A stretch of DNA of 60,000 nucleotides. Origin: Polytrichum commune (taxonomy: Eukaryota > Streptophyta > Polytrichopsida > Polytrichales > Polytrichaceae). The notes below the pieces were generated by a model, which saw only the letters and a list, made by a program, of their open reading frames with translations, had not been told where the DNA came from and searched no databases. Location of the stretch: the NCBI GenBank assembly GCA_950295325.1, contig OX485804.1:12712001-12772000 (forward strand), given 5' to 3'. Positions 31,870 through 42,163 of the stretch are shown piece after piece. The position numbers and the translations under genes are program-made. Each line of letters starts with the position of its first letter. Position 1 is the stretch's first letter.

Positions 31870-32530
31870 ACGAGGGGGCCAGCGTCCGGCAAGAGCCTAA
31901 GGCTAATACAAATGCAGCCTACAAAATTTGTGACTTAGCCTATAAAATTTTGAAAGTGTAGGACAAAGAGCCTATGGACAATTTAAAAACATAGGATATC
32001 AACCTATGTGATAAAAAACATGTAGGAAATTTTGCCTACAATTTTTTTTAAAGAGAGGATTTTAGCCATTCATCCTTCTTCAAATTGGGAAATTAGTTGG
32101 CCTAAGTACATATCTTTAGGCTATATCTTGCAGGAAGAGTAGAGGTTGAATCAGAAGATGGTGAGGACTTTCACCCTTAAACTCATTTGAATTTTAGCAA
32201 CCTTTCATAACTTATAATCAACTCTTTAAAAAAGAGTTTGTTAATCCTTGGCCTTCAAACGTGGTGAAGGGCTTAGCCATGTTCAATTCCTGCCAAGGAT
32301 ACCACTTAGTACTCAAATTTTGAATTTAAAGCCTACAACATTAAAAGATATGAAGGCTTTTAACCTACTAAAAATTAGTTTTGAAGGCAATTGGCGGGTA
32401 ACTTAAAAACTCAAAAGGTTTTCAACTTACAAAAATTTGATATTGTAGGATGCAACCTATGCCACGAGGGAAATAGCCTATGCCCTTTTAAAGAGATAGG
32501 CAATTAACCTTAATAACTTCCAAAACTTTT
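31870..32530. repeat. Region with many GTAGG/CCTAC short inverted pairs
   Basis: Short words TGTAGG, CATAGG, CCTACA and CCTATG alternate with AAAATTTT-type spacers, for example ACATAGGATATCAACCTATG and CATGTAGGAAATTTTGCCTA, forming several small hairpins in a row. No ORF. Origin unknown. Confidence 0.45.
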
Positions 32531-32685
32531 CGGACGTTGGAGGGGGCCATTCAATAAAGCAGGTACAAGTATCACGTAGGGTGTACATAATTTTTATTTT
32601 ATTTGGCTTTTGGCTTTTGGCTTTTGAAATACACATATGGGATACAAATTTTCACTTGGCTTTGTAATAATAAACAAGGTTCACT

Positions 32686-33045
32686 AAGATGGATATTTAA
32701 TGTTTGATACACTAAATTCAAATGCATACACTAAATGTCAATAACCCTATGAAAGCAAGTTACATTAATATAAACTCAACTATTAAATATCTACTATGCT
32801 AATATGTGCAAGTTACATGTTTGAATCTAGTGTTAGTGTGGATATGAAAAAAATACCATCAACTTCGGAAGATGAGATATCAACTAGCAAAAAGGTGGGG
32901 CGCCATCCCTAAAATCTCAAGTCTAGTGAAATCCATGCTTTACATGAAGGGAGGTGGTAGTAGGGAAGGCAACGGCACATTTATGTCTAACACTAATTGT
33001 CAAGAATTGAAAATTAGTGTTGTGCAAGGTAGGGTGGTAACAACA
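32686..33045 (+). repeat. Dispersed repeat, pair with 51759-52113
   Basis: Shares GGATATTTAATGTTTGATAC, TGTCAATAACCCTATGAAAG, CCAGTGAAATCCATGCTT-like, GGGAGGTGGTAGTAGGGAAG and GTGCAAGGTAGGG in the same order and orientation with the second copy (about 360 bp). No coding capacity; family unknown. Confidence 0.75.
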
Positions 33046-33890
33046 TTAAATATAATCACACACTAAATATCATATTTACTGCAGTGTTTATATTGAAGGT
33101 TAGGTATGTATACCCTAATGCCCACATAAGGATTCTAGCAAAAATATTTTCACTCCATGTAAATATATATATATTTACTTTCAAAAAGTTTATATGTGTT
33201 CATCCATGAAGCAATAGTTGTAAACCCTTGTGTCATATATCAATAACTTTGTCATACTAATGGTTTATATATTATTAGTATTATTTGAAGGTACATCTTA
33301 AAAACTTCAATATTCCTTGAGATCTCCAAAACCGTCATTTACAATAATTGTATCTGAAATTTCTCACTCCTTACATAAGATATCATTGGTGCAAATGTTG
33401 GAAATAATCCACTTCAACATATTATTTTCATCGAGAAATGGTATCATGTTAACAATTGAGAAGTGTTAACATGATATTGTTTTTCAACCAAAAGGTCGAT
33501 TATGTTGTATTCAAGTAGATCCAAACATCTTTTCAAAGTCTGAAATTTTTGGTTGCTCATAGGATCTTACGATACATTTCTAATATACCTAAATATTATA
33601 GGAGATGTGTGAATCCTTAGTGATTACTTGAATTTGATGCTATTAAAATATGATGGAACAAATCAAAAGTATTTTTAATGTTACATATTAAAAAAATGTT
33701 ATATATTAAAATGTTGAATAGTGAAAATACATTCAAAACAACTGCTATAATGCTATCATAATCAACTTTGCATATTCTATTGAAGGATCTTACCATACAA
33801 TCTTATTATAAGATCCTATGATAGAATTCAACATGTTATAATTATGGACTTGGACTTAGTCCACTTTTACTCAAAAATGTGTTGACAATG
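33046..33890. other. No recognisable gene
   Basis: Very AT-rich sequence with ATATATATATTTAC and local inverted pairs (for example TGTTAACATGATATTG / ATCATGTTAACA near 33445-33480). No ORF of note. Confidence 0.35.
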
Positions 33891-33892
33891 GC

Positions 33893-34260
33893 AATCAATT
33901 ACAAAGTCGACTGCTCCCATGAGCTGTCGAATGCATATTCGATTGCCATATTAATAGTTGACTATTGGATAGACTACAATATTTTGTCTAGTTAGTGTGG
34001 GTTACCATTTGGAATTCCGTGTTGCTTATTTTTAAAAAAAACTAAGAGTATTATTCTTACCAAAGTAACATAATTAGTTAGTATGCACACCAAATAATAT
34101 GATATAATTTACTTGGTAAAAAATGACAAAGTTGGTGTAAAAAAAAGGTAACCCACATTGTTTAGAGAAAATAATGTACACCCTTGAGTAGTCAACTGTC
34201 ATAGTGGCAGTCAATTAACATGTTGATTGCTACCATAAGCAGTGGATTTCCTAATGATGT
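33893..34260. mobile_element. MITE (CTACANTRTTTTGTCTAATT family) with outer inverted flanks
   Basis: The inner inverted repeats TACAATATTTTGTCTAGTTA and TTTAGAGAAAATAATGTAC enclose GGGTTACC / GGTAACCC. Outer flanks AGTTGACTATTGGATAG and GAGTAGTCAACT are also inverted. The same ends occur at 45166-45423, there followed by GATAGTCAACTG. Non-coding. Confidence 0.65.
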
Positions 34261-34514
34261 TGTAAAAACAACACCTTGTGGTGTTTAAAAAAAAAAAAAA
34301 AAGTGTTACCATGACAATGTCCATAGGGCATCACGCCCATATGTGATGCCGTAACGTCAATTGTGATATGACATGACCCCCAGTGATCGTATCACGTTCA
34401 TTTACACATCCCCAGTGATATTGCATTTGGGATACATGGTCAAGGATAATAAAAACAAAATGAGATGTTTATAATGGCAATTTTTTCCTTGAATGTTAGA
34501 ACACAAGAGATGCT

Positions 34515-34640
34515 TGACCACCTGGTTAATTTCCGTCAATTAAAGAGATGATTTCACGGCCGGGAATCAAACCGCCCACCACTCCGTTTGGTTTGGGTAC
34601 CTTTCCGCTATCATCCAGTAGTTTAGGGTCATCTTGGACC
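34515..34640 (-). mobile_element. Possible tRNA-derived SINE head
   Basis: On the minus strand, GATGATAGCGGAAAGGTACC (A-box-like) is followed by GCGGTTTGATTCCCGGCC (B box close to GGTTCGANTCC) at the spacing seen in tRNA-like SINEs. No target duplication found, and the body is unclear. Confidence 0.45.
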
Positions 34641-35039
34641 ATGACAACTTTATTTGAGCACCTAAACTTATTATGTCTTTTTAATTTATCTTAAAGGTCG
34701 GATTTCACACTTTGTTGCACCTTTTTGAAAATAACTTCGGATTAAGTTAGTACCATTATTGGCTGTGGTTATGTATATGTTGTTGCCAATTATCGACCCG
34801 GTTATTATGTAGTTATGAACTGAAGGTATCTACAAGTCTACATCAAATTCGGTAACCAATCATTGTGGATATCCATGAAATTTAAAGTTCTAAATTAACA
34901 TTGTAATTACGGACTCTTGAAGGAAGCTTGGGTCGGATGGGAATAGAAACCTAAATTGTGGTCGAGAGGCCGTCGGTTTTTTTAAATTAAAAATCAATCA
35001 TTGATAAAATCTTGGCCGTTAGATTGAAGGGGTTATTTT

Positions 35040-35245
35040 GAGCAAGGAATAAAGTTGGATGCTCCTTTGGGTTTGGACTTTGGGCTTGGCCTTGGGAGGC
35101 TTCACACTATGCTTGGCAGAAGGCTCCACTTACTATATTTTATTGGCTATTTTCAGCTCATTCCTTTGGACTCTCAACAAAGTTTGGCCACTCAATCCCA
35201 CGGCCTCTCGACTTGGACGGCCATAGTGTGAAGCGGCCCTCAATA
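35040..35245. mobile_element. Short diverged relative of the GGGCC MITE family
   Basis: GCCTTGGGAGGCTTCACACT and CATAGTGTGAAGCGGCCCTC are inverted around 150 bp of GC-richer sequence containing CTTGGCAGAAGG and GACTTGGACGGCC. The ends resemble GGGCC-ACTTCACAC but are not the same. Confidence 0.45.
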
Positions 35246-36173
35246 GTGCAAACTTTGAACAACAAATACAACTGTTAGTTAACTAGTTGCCTTTCGTAGC
35301 TATAATTGTTTGCGATTTGACCTGCCAAAAAATCTAGTAAATTAAATATTTAATTAACTAAACATGAGTGCAAAATGTTCACATAATTTTGTTGTAATGT
35401 TGTAGTGTCACTAGTGTGTTATTTGTGTTGGTGGTGTACATGGAGGTTGTTTCATAGCCCAACACTGTGATGATTGTATAAAGGCCTCAGTGGTCCAAGC
35501 ATATTAAAGACCCTCAACTGAAGCAAATCAAGAGGTGAATTTCTTCAAATATATAATAATACTTAAAAAAATTCTAATGAACTACAATTGTTCCCTAACA
35601 TATGATGAGAAAACTCTATATAACTCTAGTTATTTTGGCAGTTGTCCAAGGGTTGCAATAGTGTAAATGACTCAGAATTGAAAACAACAACAATTTATGT
35701 AATTAATTTATGATGTGAAACTTAACTAAGATGTGGAACCACCAGATATTGGTTTGAAGATTGATTCCTAACCTCGGTTATGAAATAGATTATGGTCAAA
35801 CAAACAAAAATGTAACATGAAATTATTGGATTTTCATAGTTTTCACCCACAAAGTATGAAAACTTGGTACCCATCCAACATAGGACCTCCTCACGCTATG
35901 GTGCTTCTAGACGTTGAAGGTGAAGGTTTGGGGGCCTAATGCATGTCAACTAGCTCAATGGCAAGGCTAATTACTTAGACTTTGTCAATATTAGTCCCAT
36001 ATTGACCAAGCTTCGATTTCTATGTCTATGCATCGTGTTGGTTGAGCGCTTTCATGCAGAGTAGGGAGGCCCTACAAAGGCCAACATATGAGGCAAAATA
36101 TATGTTTTTTTTTGTCAAACATGGAAGTTGGAATGTGGATGTCACCGCAATTGAATGTTACACGAGTGGTTTT

Positions 36174-36200
36174 TATTTTTATTTTTATTTTTATTTTTCT
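36174..36200. repeat. (TTTTTA)n microsatellite
   Basis: Four to five copies of TTTTTA/ATTTTT in an AT-rich intergenic region. No nearby gene. Confidence 0.8.
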
Positions 36201-37239
36201 TAACTATGTATTTTGCAGTTGTATATAAAAAGAAAACAAACCCAAACACTATGAAATTTTCACATAAGGTTTAATTTACTAGAATGTGCCGCCTTGAACA
36301 AATATAGCGTGGATTACAAAAATCACATGTACATGCAAATCATTTTACTTTTTTCACTCAAATGATAGCTCATTTTTAATTCCGAAATAGAGAGGTGGTC
36401 AACTCCCCTTGCTTAAATTGTAATTTCCCCTACACTTGTTATGCATGCCTAGTCTTGCTCTCCAGATAAATTTTGTGCACACTTCCATGTGGAAAGGAAG
36501 CTAGAGTTTCGTCCTTTAGTGATATTCACCAACTTGGTTGACACATGAGAGTGTGCCCTAACTCAAGCCTAGACTAAAGCCTTAGCCATGAAGCCCCAAC
36601 ATTCCGCCCGCTTTTGAATGTGGGTAGACATGTCATACTAGTCGAATATCATATGCTTCATTCTCCCAAATGGATTCGAGGCTTGCCACTTGGCAGCCTC
36701 GTGTATACTAACAACATTGAAAAACGGAGAATGAAAAACACATTGTATTTAGTGGACAACATGATTTTGAACAATAGTCAAGTACTAGACTAACTATATG
36801 TTATGTTTCTATCAACAAACATTTCTTCAAAGTCAATCTAATGCATTGCTAAATTCCTCTTTGCATCTTAGTGGGCCATCACAAGTTTGGCCCTCAATGC
36901 ACCTAAATAGGTTTGACTTTGTTCACATTCCACCCTTGTTTCCGATCATGCGTCAAAAACGGAAGGAATGAATGAGGAAATTGGCAAGTGCAAAATTATA
37001 GGGGACCAATTCCCAACCAAAGGTGGATTTGAGTGAAAGGAAGACACCATCTATTAGCATGCCACTTGTTGTCATGAGTTATGGTCACATTTTGGAACAA
37101 TTTTCACCTCGTCATTTGCGAAATACATGTAAAAACTCTAAACGTCGACCCCTAAACCTCTACATGTCAAGGTGGATGTTTTTGTCTGGGCAATCATCCA
37201 TGCATGACTATACCACATGGGGAGGTCATTCCATTGTCA

Positions 37240-37600
37240 AGTTAAACACCACATGCGAACAAAGTTTGCTACCCCTATATTACATGCCAAAAATAAAATT
37301 TAAATAAATTATGTTTTTTCTACATATACATAGCCATTGATAGTATCTTTTTTATATTTTATGAAATTTTTCGTCGCCTTCATTTTTGTAGTAATGTTTT
37401 TAGTTCAATTATGCGTCATTATAGTTAGAAACAATATGTTTTATATAAAAAAAATCATCAAATTTAGTTACCATTTTTCACTATGTAATAGGTGCCGTGT
37501 ATATCTACTCATGAAAAAAAATTGATTAAAGTTTTATGGATGCTTTATGTAAAAAGTAGGATGTTTTACATGTAAAGTGTTTGCACGTGCTTGTTCAACT
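37240..37600. mobile_element. AT-rich MITE (CACRTGCGA family), copy 1
   Basis: The body 37300-37545 matches the reverse complement of 49300-49575 along its whole length (CATTGATAGTATCTTTT, TTCAATTATGCGTCATTATA, AATTTAGTTACCATTTTT). Ends CACATGCGAACAAAG and GTTTGCACGTG are imperfect inverted repeats. Both copies are preceded by CATTGTCAAGTT-AACACCAC in the same orientation, so the element integrated twice in opposite directions or its inside was inverted. Confidence 0.7.
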
Positions 37601-37642
37601 TTACAATGGAGTGACCTCCCCGTGCAATACCAATGCACACCT

Positions 37643-37674
37643 TTATATTATATTATATTATATTATATTATATT
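37643..37674. repeat. (TTATA)n microsatellite
   Basis: Six to seven copies of the pentamer TTATA. It lies just downstream of the MITE copy at 37240-37600. Confidence 0.85.
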
Positions 37675-39479
37675 TTGACACGTGGTCATCTAGCAGTTTG
37701 TGTGAACAATTTTAATTCTACAAAACTTCAATTTGCACAGTCAATGTTACCATAAGAAGTGTTGATTTGCTTTAAGAAACTTGTGAATTGGACTTAACTA
37801 TTTTAGGTGATTTTAGAAAGACTTTGCTTTAGCCTTCAGGAATTAAGGCACCCGCAAGAGTCCTCTTCATAACAAACATCAGCAACCGCCACATCATTTA
37901 ACTATTAGGTAGAAAATATGATCCCAAACAACATCATTCCAAACAACCGCTTTGTTAAGTTGATCGATAAGCCAAATCTAGACCCCTTGTAGATTGGTCA
38001 TGCCAAATATATGAGCACGTTATTCAGAGAGCATGTTAAAAGGAACATGTCGAAGAGAATGGAGTTTAAACAAGACTCAAGAAGCTTGTAGAATGAATGT
38101 CATCCGTGTAATGATCATTGCCCATTTACAAATAAACTTCATTAGAAAATTTTTAGATTGTATAGTTTGGACAACACTCTAAACTAAAAACAAAGCCCCA
38201 AACAATATACTTAACCAAAAAAAATTTCAACAAATGATCAATGCTTCATCACATTTGATGCAAACATAGGAGGTATACTCCAAACTTCATAATATCAACC
38301 TCCTTAATGTCACTCCTTCTTTTGTATTGGAAATCCCACGGAACAAATGTTTTCAATTCAAATCTCACTCTTGGTTGTCATGTTTCCCTTTCATACATCA
38401 CATGTGTTGACATTAAATAAACCACCAAAGAATTCAAACCACACACTTGCATACATCATGTTGTCATCATTGTACTTATTTGTCATTATTGTAATGTTGA
38501 CTTTGTGTTATTCCATAATGTCACATGCTACATTGATCCTCTTTTATCACGCATCCATCTTAGCACTATAAAATTCCTTAATATCATGTGCACTTTGGTT
38601 ACCACAAGCGTGATATTATGGAGTTTAAAGTGTATATTTTCTTTTTCCAATTATTGTAGCTTTATCAACTACCCACTATGATAGATACATTTGCAAATTT
38701 CTCCGTTGCGCAATATGTGTGCTATAGCAATTGTATCCTAGGAGGGAAACTTAGTAGTGTGAGCGTAGAGCGGAAAATTTGACTTATGGTGGGCAATTTT
38801 CATAGAAGGAGTGCCTATGACCGTGGATTTTGGAGATACTTTATATTCAATTTGTTGAATATGTACCCCATTCCCGTGGATTTTATAACACAATCTAATT
38901 CGAGAAACAAATAGAACGTGAAGGGGTGGAAGAATGTATTTGTTATCAAGGATCTTGTAGTGTAGTTTTCAAAAGGTCAAGGGTTAAATTAGGGCTGACG
39001 TCAGCAATTGAAATCGAACAACAACATAAGATGAAGGAGTTGAATGGGGTTTGCAAAAGGTACATGGAATTAAACAAATGAACTTATAAAAAACTTAAAC
39101 ATAAACAATACATAAGAGATGGAGGTTCCAAACGCACAAGGCGTAGTCAACAACGTGGACTACATCACTCAAAGATTGGTGTCAAGATTATTGTAGTGTT
39201 TGATTTAGGCACGACCACCTTATCCGATGCAAAAATGAAATTGATTCATTTTATTCCATTTTCAAACAAACCATACAGAGGCCTCATTACACATCTTGGC
39301 AATCTAATGATTCATATTTGGAAGGCAATGTACTTGAATCAAACGAGAGTGGCCTATGTGCACAAACTATGATAAATCAAACTAATAGGTGTATTAGTGA
39401 ACATACTTACCAGGACCTATATGGCCATTATATATATGAGTAGGTCTCCTGGTTTTGTGTTAAACTTACCTCCAAGAAG
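37675..39479. other. No recognisable gene
   Basis: AT-rich sequence with short frames only (for example 38347-38571, hydrophobic but without family resemblance). Nothing else recognised. Confidence 0.35.
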
Positions 39480-39927
39480 TGGTTTTTGAAAAGAGTCCAA
39501 GTGACAATGAAACATGATCATCTAATGCCATGTACAAATTCATTTAGACTTTACATCCATCTTCCATTCACTTACTCCGTTGGTCCCTCAAGCGTAATGG
39601 GAAGCAAAATTGGACTATTTTCAAAATCCACCTTTGGGAGGTAGGCCTAACACAAAATCAAGAGACCCTGGCATTCCGAATATTCACAACCGTTGATTTT
39701 ATTTATTGATTTATTTATTTATCATGTGTAAAGACTCGCATGAATAGAAATCCATTGAAATAGCATTTGATTGAGGGCCTGGTCACATATGGCTTCAAAC
39801 TACACTTGAGGATCCGTGACCACACTACATAATTTTGGAGGTGTCTTGGGACGGCCTTTGGACATCTTCTGGTGGGCTCTAACAATTTCATGGTCACAGC
39901 TCTTGGCTCATGTGTGAAGTAGCCCTT
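39480..39927. mobile_element. GGGCC-family MITE, degraded copy
   Basis: The right end TGGCTCATGTGTGAAGTAGC and the internal TTGGGACGGCCTTTGGACAT and GAGGGCCTGGTCACATATGG segments match 24430-24600. A TTTATTTATTGATTTATTTA microsatellite has grown inside. The left end is lost or strongly mutated. Confidence 0.55.
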
Positions 39928-40319
39928 AAATGTACTTAAGTGTACTTAAATGATTTCTAGAAAGTGATACATCACCCCAAGTAGCTAGGGTACTCTTTCC
40001 AAGTACTCTTAGATCTCCATAATTCCCCTACACAATGTGAGTTAATAAACGGCCCATATGTGACGAATATGCTTTGTGTTTTTTGATTCTTGTCGCAGAT
40101 GGTGAATGTCACTTTCATGCAAGTTCTCATACTTGAAAATTCTAAAATGCCAAAGTCAAGACATACAAAAAAAGTGTATCCAATTCAATTTGCTATAAAC
40201 AGTTTAGGGCGTAAATGAAAAAACCACAACAAAAAAGAAGAGGTGTGCGCAAAAAATCCATTTGGCTCTTGCACGTGTCCTAGAGTCTTTCAGTCTTTCA
40301 AAAAGGAACCTCATGGGGC

Positions 40320-40604
40320 CAACCAGATAAATGTGGATTCCACATGTATGTAGGTTGTATATGTGCAATGAAATGCAAATTCCATCTACACCCTATCGGC
40401 CGGGCATGTCCAATACGGTGCACCCGGATGAAAGCTCATGCCATAGAACTCCACTGCACAGAATGACATCTCCAATTCATCCCTTAGCGCAACCAATTTC
40501 CCGACCCGAACCGCGGGAAGTCGGTGCAAGGAGTATCGAGTTTGAACGACAACTTGCCTGCGAAGCAAGAGATTCGGGATCCATCCCCCGATGGTCGCCA
40601 ATTA
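40320..40604 (-). other. Sequence next to element G with a possible tRNA-Arg primer-binding site
   Basis: Read from element G on the minus strand, TAATTGGCGACCATCGGGGG follows the G end. TGGCGAC matches the 3' end of plant tRNA-Arg as used by many Ty3/Tat elements (usual form TGGCGACTCCGCTGGGG). The region is unusually GC-rich and holds a 71-codon minus frame (LATIGGWIPNLLLRRQVVVQ). It could be the start of the internal region of an LTR element on the minus strand. The match is only partial. Confidence 0.4.
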
Positions 40605-40734
40605 TATGAGCCCAAAATGGGTGCTCACATTTGTTTTATGCTTAGAATTTACTTAAAGTTGCATTTGATGCTATTGTCAAAACATCGAAAAGCATAAAAA
40701 AAAGTGAAGTTTGGTGTGGAATTATGTTTTAAGC

Positions 40735-41079
40735 TCGGGGGGGGGGGGGGGGGCAGTGTGTTAAAAAGTTAAGGATATAGGTGCGAACAACCACTATTTT
40801 ATAGGGGGGTATTACTTTCAATTTTTTTTTTTTTTTTTTCTCATGCTATTATTATGTAAATTTCTACTTTGGGTTAATATAAAAATGGCTTGCATTACTT
40901 ATAATTCCAAATTACTTATTATTCCATACCCTATAGTACTTTAAAGATGTCCAGTGCCATTTTTGATACCCTATATTACTCTTAAGTCCAATTATAATTT
41001 TTTGCCCCCATGTTTTTTAAATACCCTATCATTTGTTCGCACGTATATTGCTACTCCAACCAATGACTACCCCCCCCAG
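40735..41079. mobile_element. MITE inserted in element G, 9-bp duplication
   Basis: 345 bp flanked by the perfect 9-bp duplication GTTTTAAGC (40726-40734 and 41080-41088). The termini are long G and C runs (about 18 G on the left, 8 C on the right). Inner inverted repeats are GTGCGAACAACCACT and ATTTGTTCGCAC. The 9-bp duplication points to a Mutator-type (MULE) transposase. A T19 tract lies inside. Non-coding. Confidence 0.78.
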
Positions 41080-41383
41080 GTTTTAAGCCTTAGGCTTGCG
41101 TGGCGTGTTTAATTAAGGGATTAGCGGAATTAGGGGTTGGGTGATTAAGTTAAGTGTGTGCGTGTTCAAGTTAAGGGGAAGGGCCTTGGGTTTAAGTGTT
41201 TGAATTAGGGCCTTCCCGTGTTGGTTTAGGGGTTGAGGGGTTTATGGATAAGGGTCGTCTTCGGGTTTAAGCTGGATTTCGAAGGAGGGACAAAAGGAAG
41301 GTAAGGGGAGAGGGACGTCGGCATTACAACCCCCGAAGAGGAGAGCTCGAAGCCCCTGATTTCAGAAGGGAGGGGGTTAGTGA

Positions 41384-41690
41384 CTTGGAGTAAGCTCCTG
41401 ATTTGAGCGACTCGAGCAAGCTCCTGATTCGGCGACCTTGGAGCTGAGCTCTTGAGTTGAGTGGCTTGGAGCAAGCTCCTGATTTGAGCAACTTGGAGCT
41501 AAGCTCCTGATTCGGCGACCTTGGAGTTGAGCCCTTGAGTTGAGCGGCTTGGAGCAAGCTCCTGATTTGAGCGACTTGGAGCTAAGCTCCTGATTCGGCG
41601 ACCTTGGAGCTGAGCTCTTGAGTTGAGCGGCTTGGAGCAAGCTCCTGATTCGGCGACCTTGGAGCTGAGCTCTTGATCTCGGAGAAGGGA
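41384..41690. repeat. Minisatellite of element G, about 83-bp compound unit
   Basis: About three and a half copies of a compound unit containing TTGGAGCAAGCTCCTGATTT, GCGACTTGGAGCTAAGCTCC and GACCTTGGAGCTGAGCTCTT. Sub-repeats share GGAGC(T/A)..GCTCC, so each is itself a small hairpin. The overlapping minus frames of 77-113 residues are repeat artefacts. Confidence 0.85.
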
Positions 41691-42045
41691 GCCCAACTGC
41701 CCGACCCTTGACGGGCAATGACAGGTCAGCCCCGAGCCCAGACAGCGTAGAATCATGGCCAGAATACCGGGACTGAGGTTGAGTTAAGGGCGGGGATTAG
41801 GGGTATTAGGACCATATTATATCATGGGTTGGTTAATTAGGCAAGGAGGGAAGGATCACATTAGGAAATTAGATTAGTAGTGTGTGAGGGGGTCACAAGT
41901 GCAAGGTTGTGACATGAGGGCGTGAGCCTTAGGTAGGGATTTGATTGTGGGGTGTGACAGTGTGTAGAAGGAGGGAAATAAGTAGAGAAGAGGATTTTTC
42001 AATGCTTGTACACTTATTGTGGAATAAACCGGTGTGCCCATATTG

Positions 42046-42102
42046 ATGTGGAATGTGGTGGAGGTTGATGACATCAAGGAAGTGGAACACTGTGAACAGT
42101 GA
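42046..42102 (+). pseudogene. ATG frame of element G, prematurely stopped
   Basis: ATGTGGAATGTGGTGGAGG gives MWNVVEVDDIKEVEHCEQ and a stop. A one-base shift before ATGTGAGCTACATGCC moves the conserved ECD-type end out of frame. It is colinear with MGNVM in B and D and MENVE in A and C. Confidence 0.35.
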
Positions 42103-42163
42103 ATGTGAGCTACATGCCCTCACCCAGACTACGACGCATAGGGGTGGGTGGTTTGGCCTCACA

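Larger units (their letters stand above)
40605..42163 (+). mobile_element. Element G, TGTGAG-family element without matching target duplication
   Basis: Termini are TATATGAGCCCAAAATGGG and GTTTGGCCTCACA. Removing the MITE at 40735-41079 leaves about 1.2 kb, close to B and D. Flanking 5-mers (AATTA and GGTTG) do not match, so this copy is not a simple solo LTR. It may be one LTR of a truncated element. The left flank has a minus-strand primer-binding-like site. The right flank has TTGGTATAGAAC, which weakly resembles an initiator-Met site, so orientation is unresolved. Confidence 0.7.

Noticed and set aside
41226-41756. Overlapping minus-strand frames of 77-113 codons in element G
   Set aside because: They follow the minisatellite and have no non-repetitive domain.
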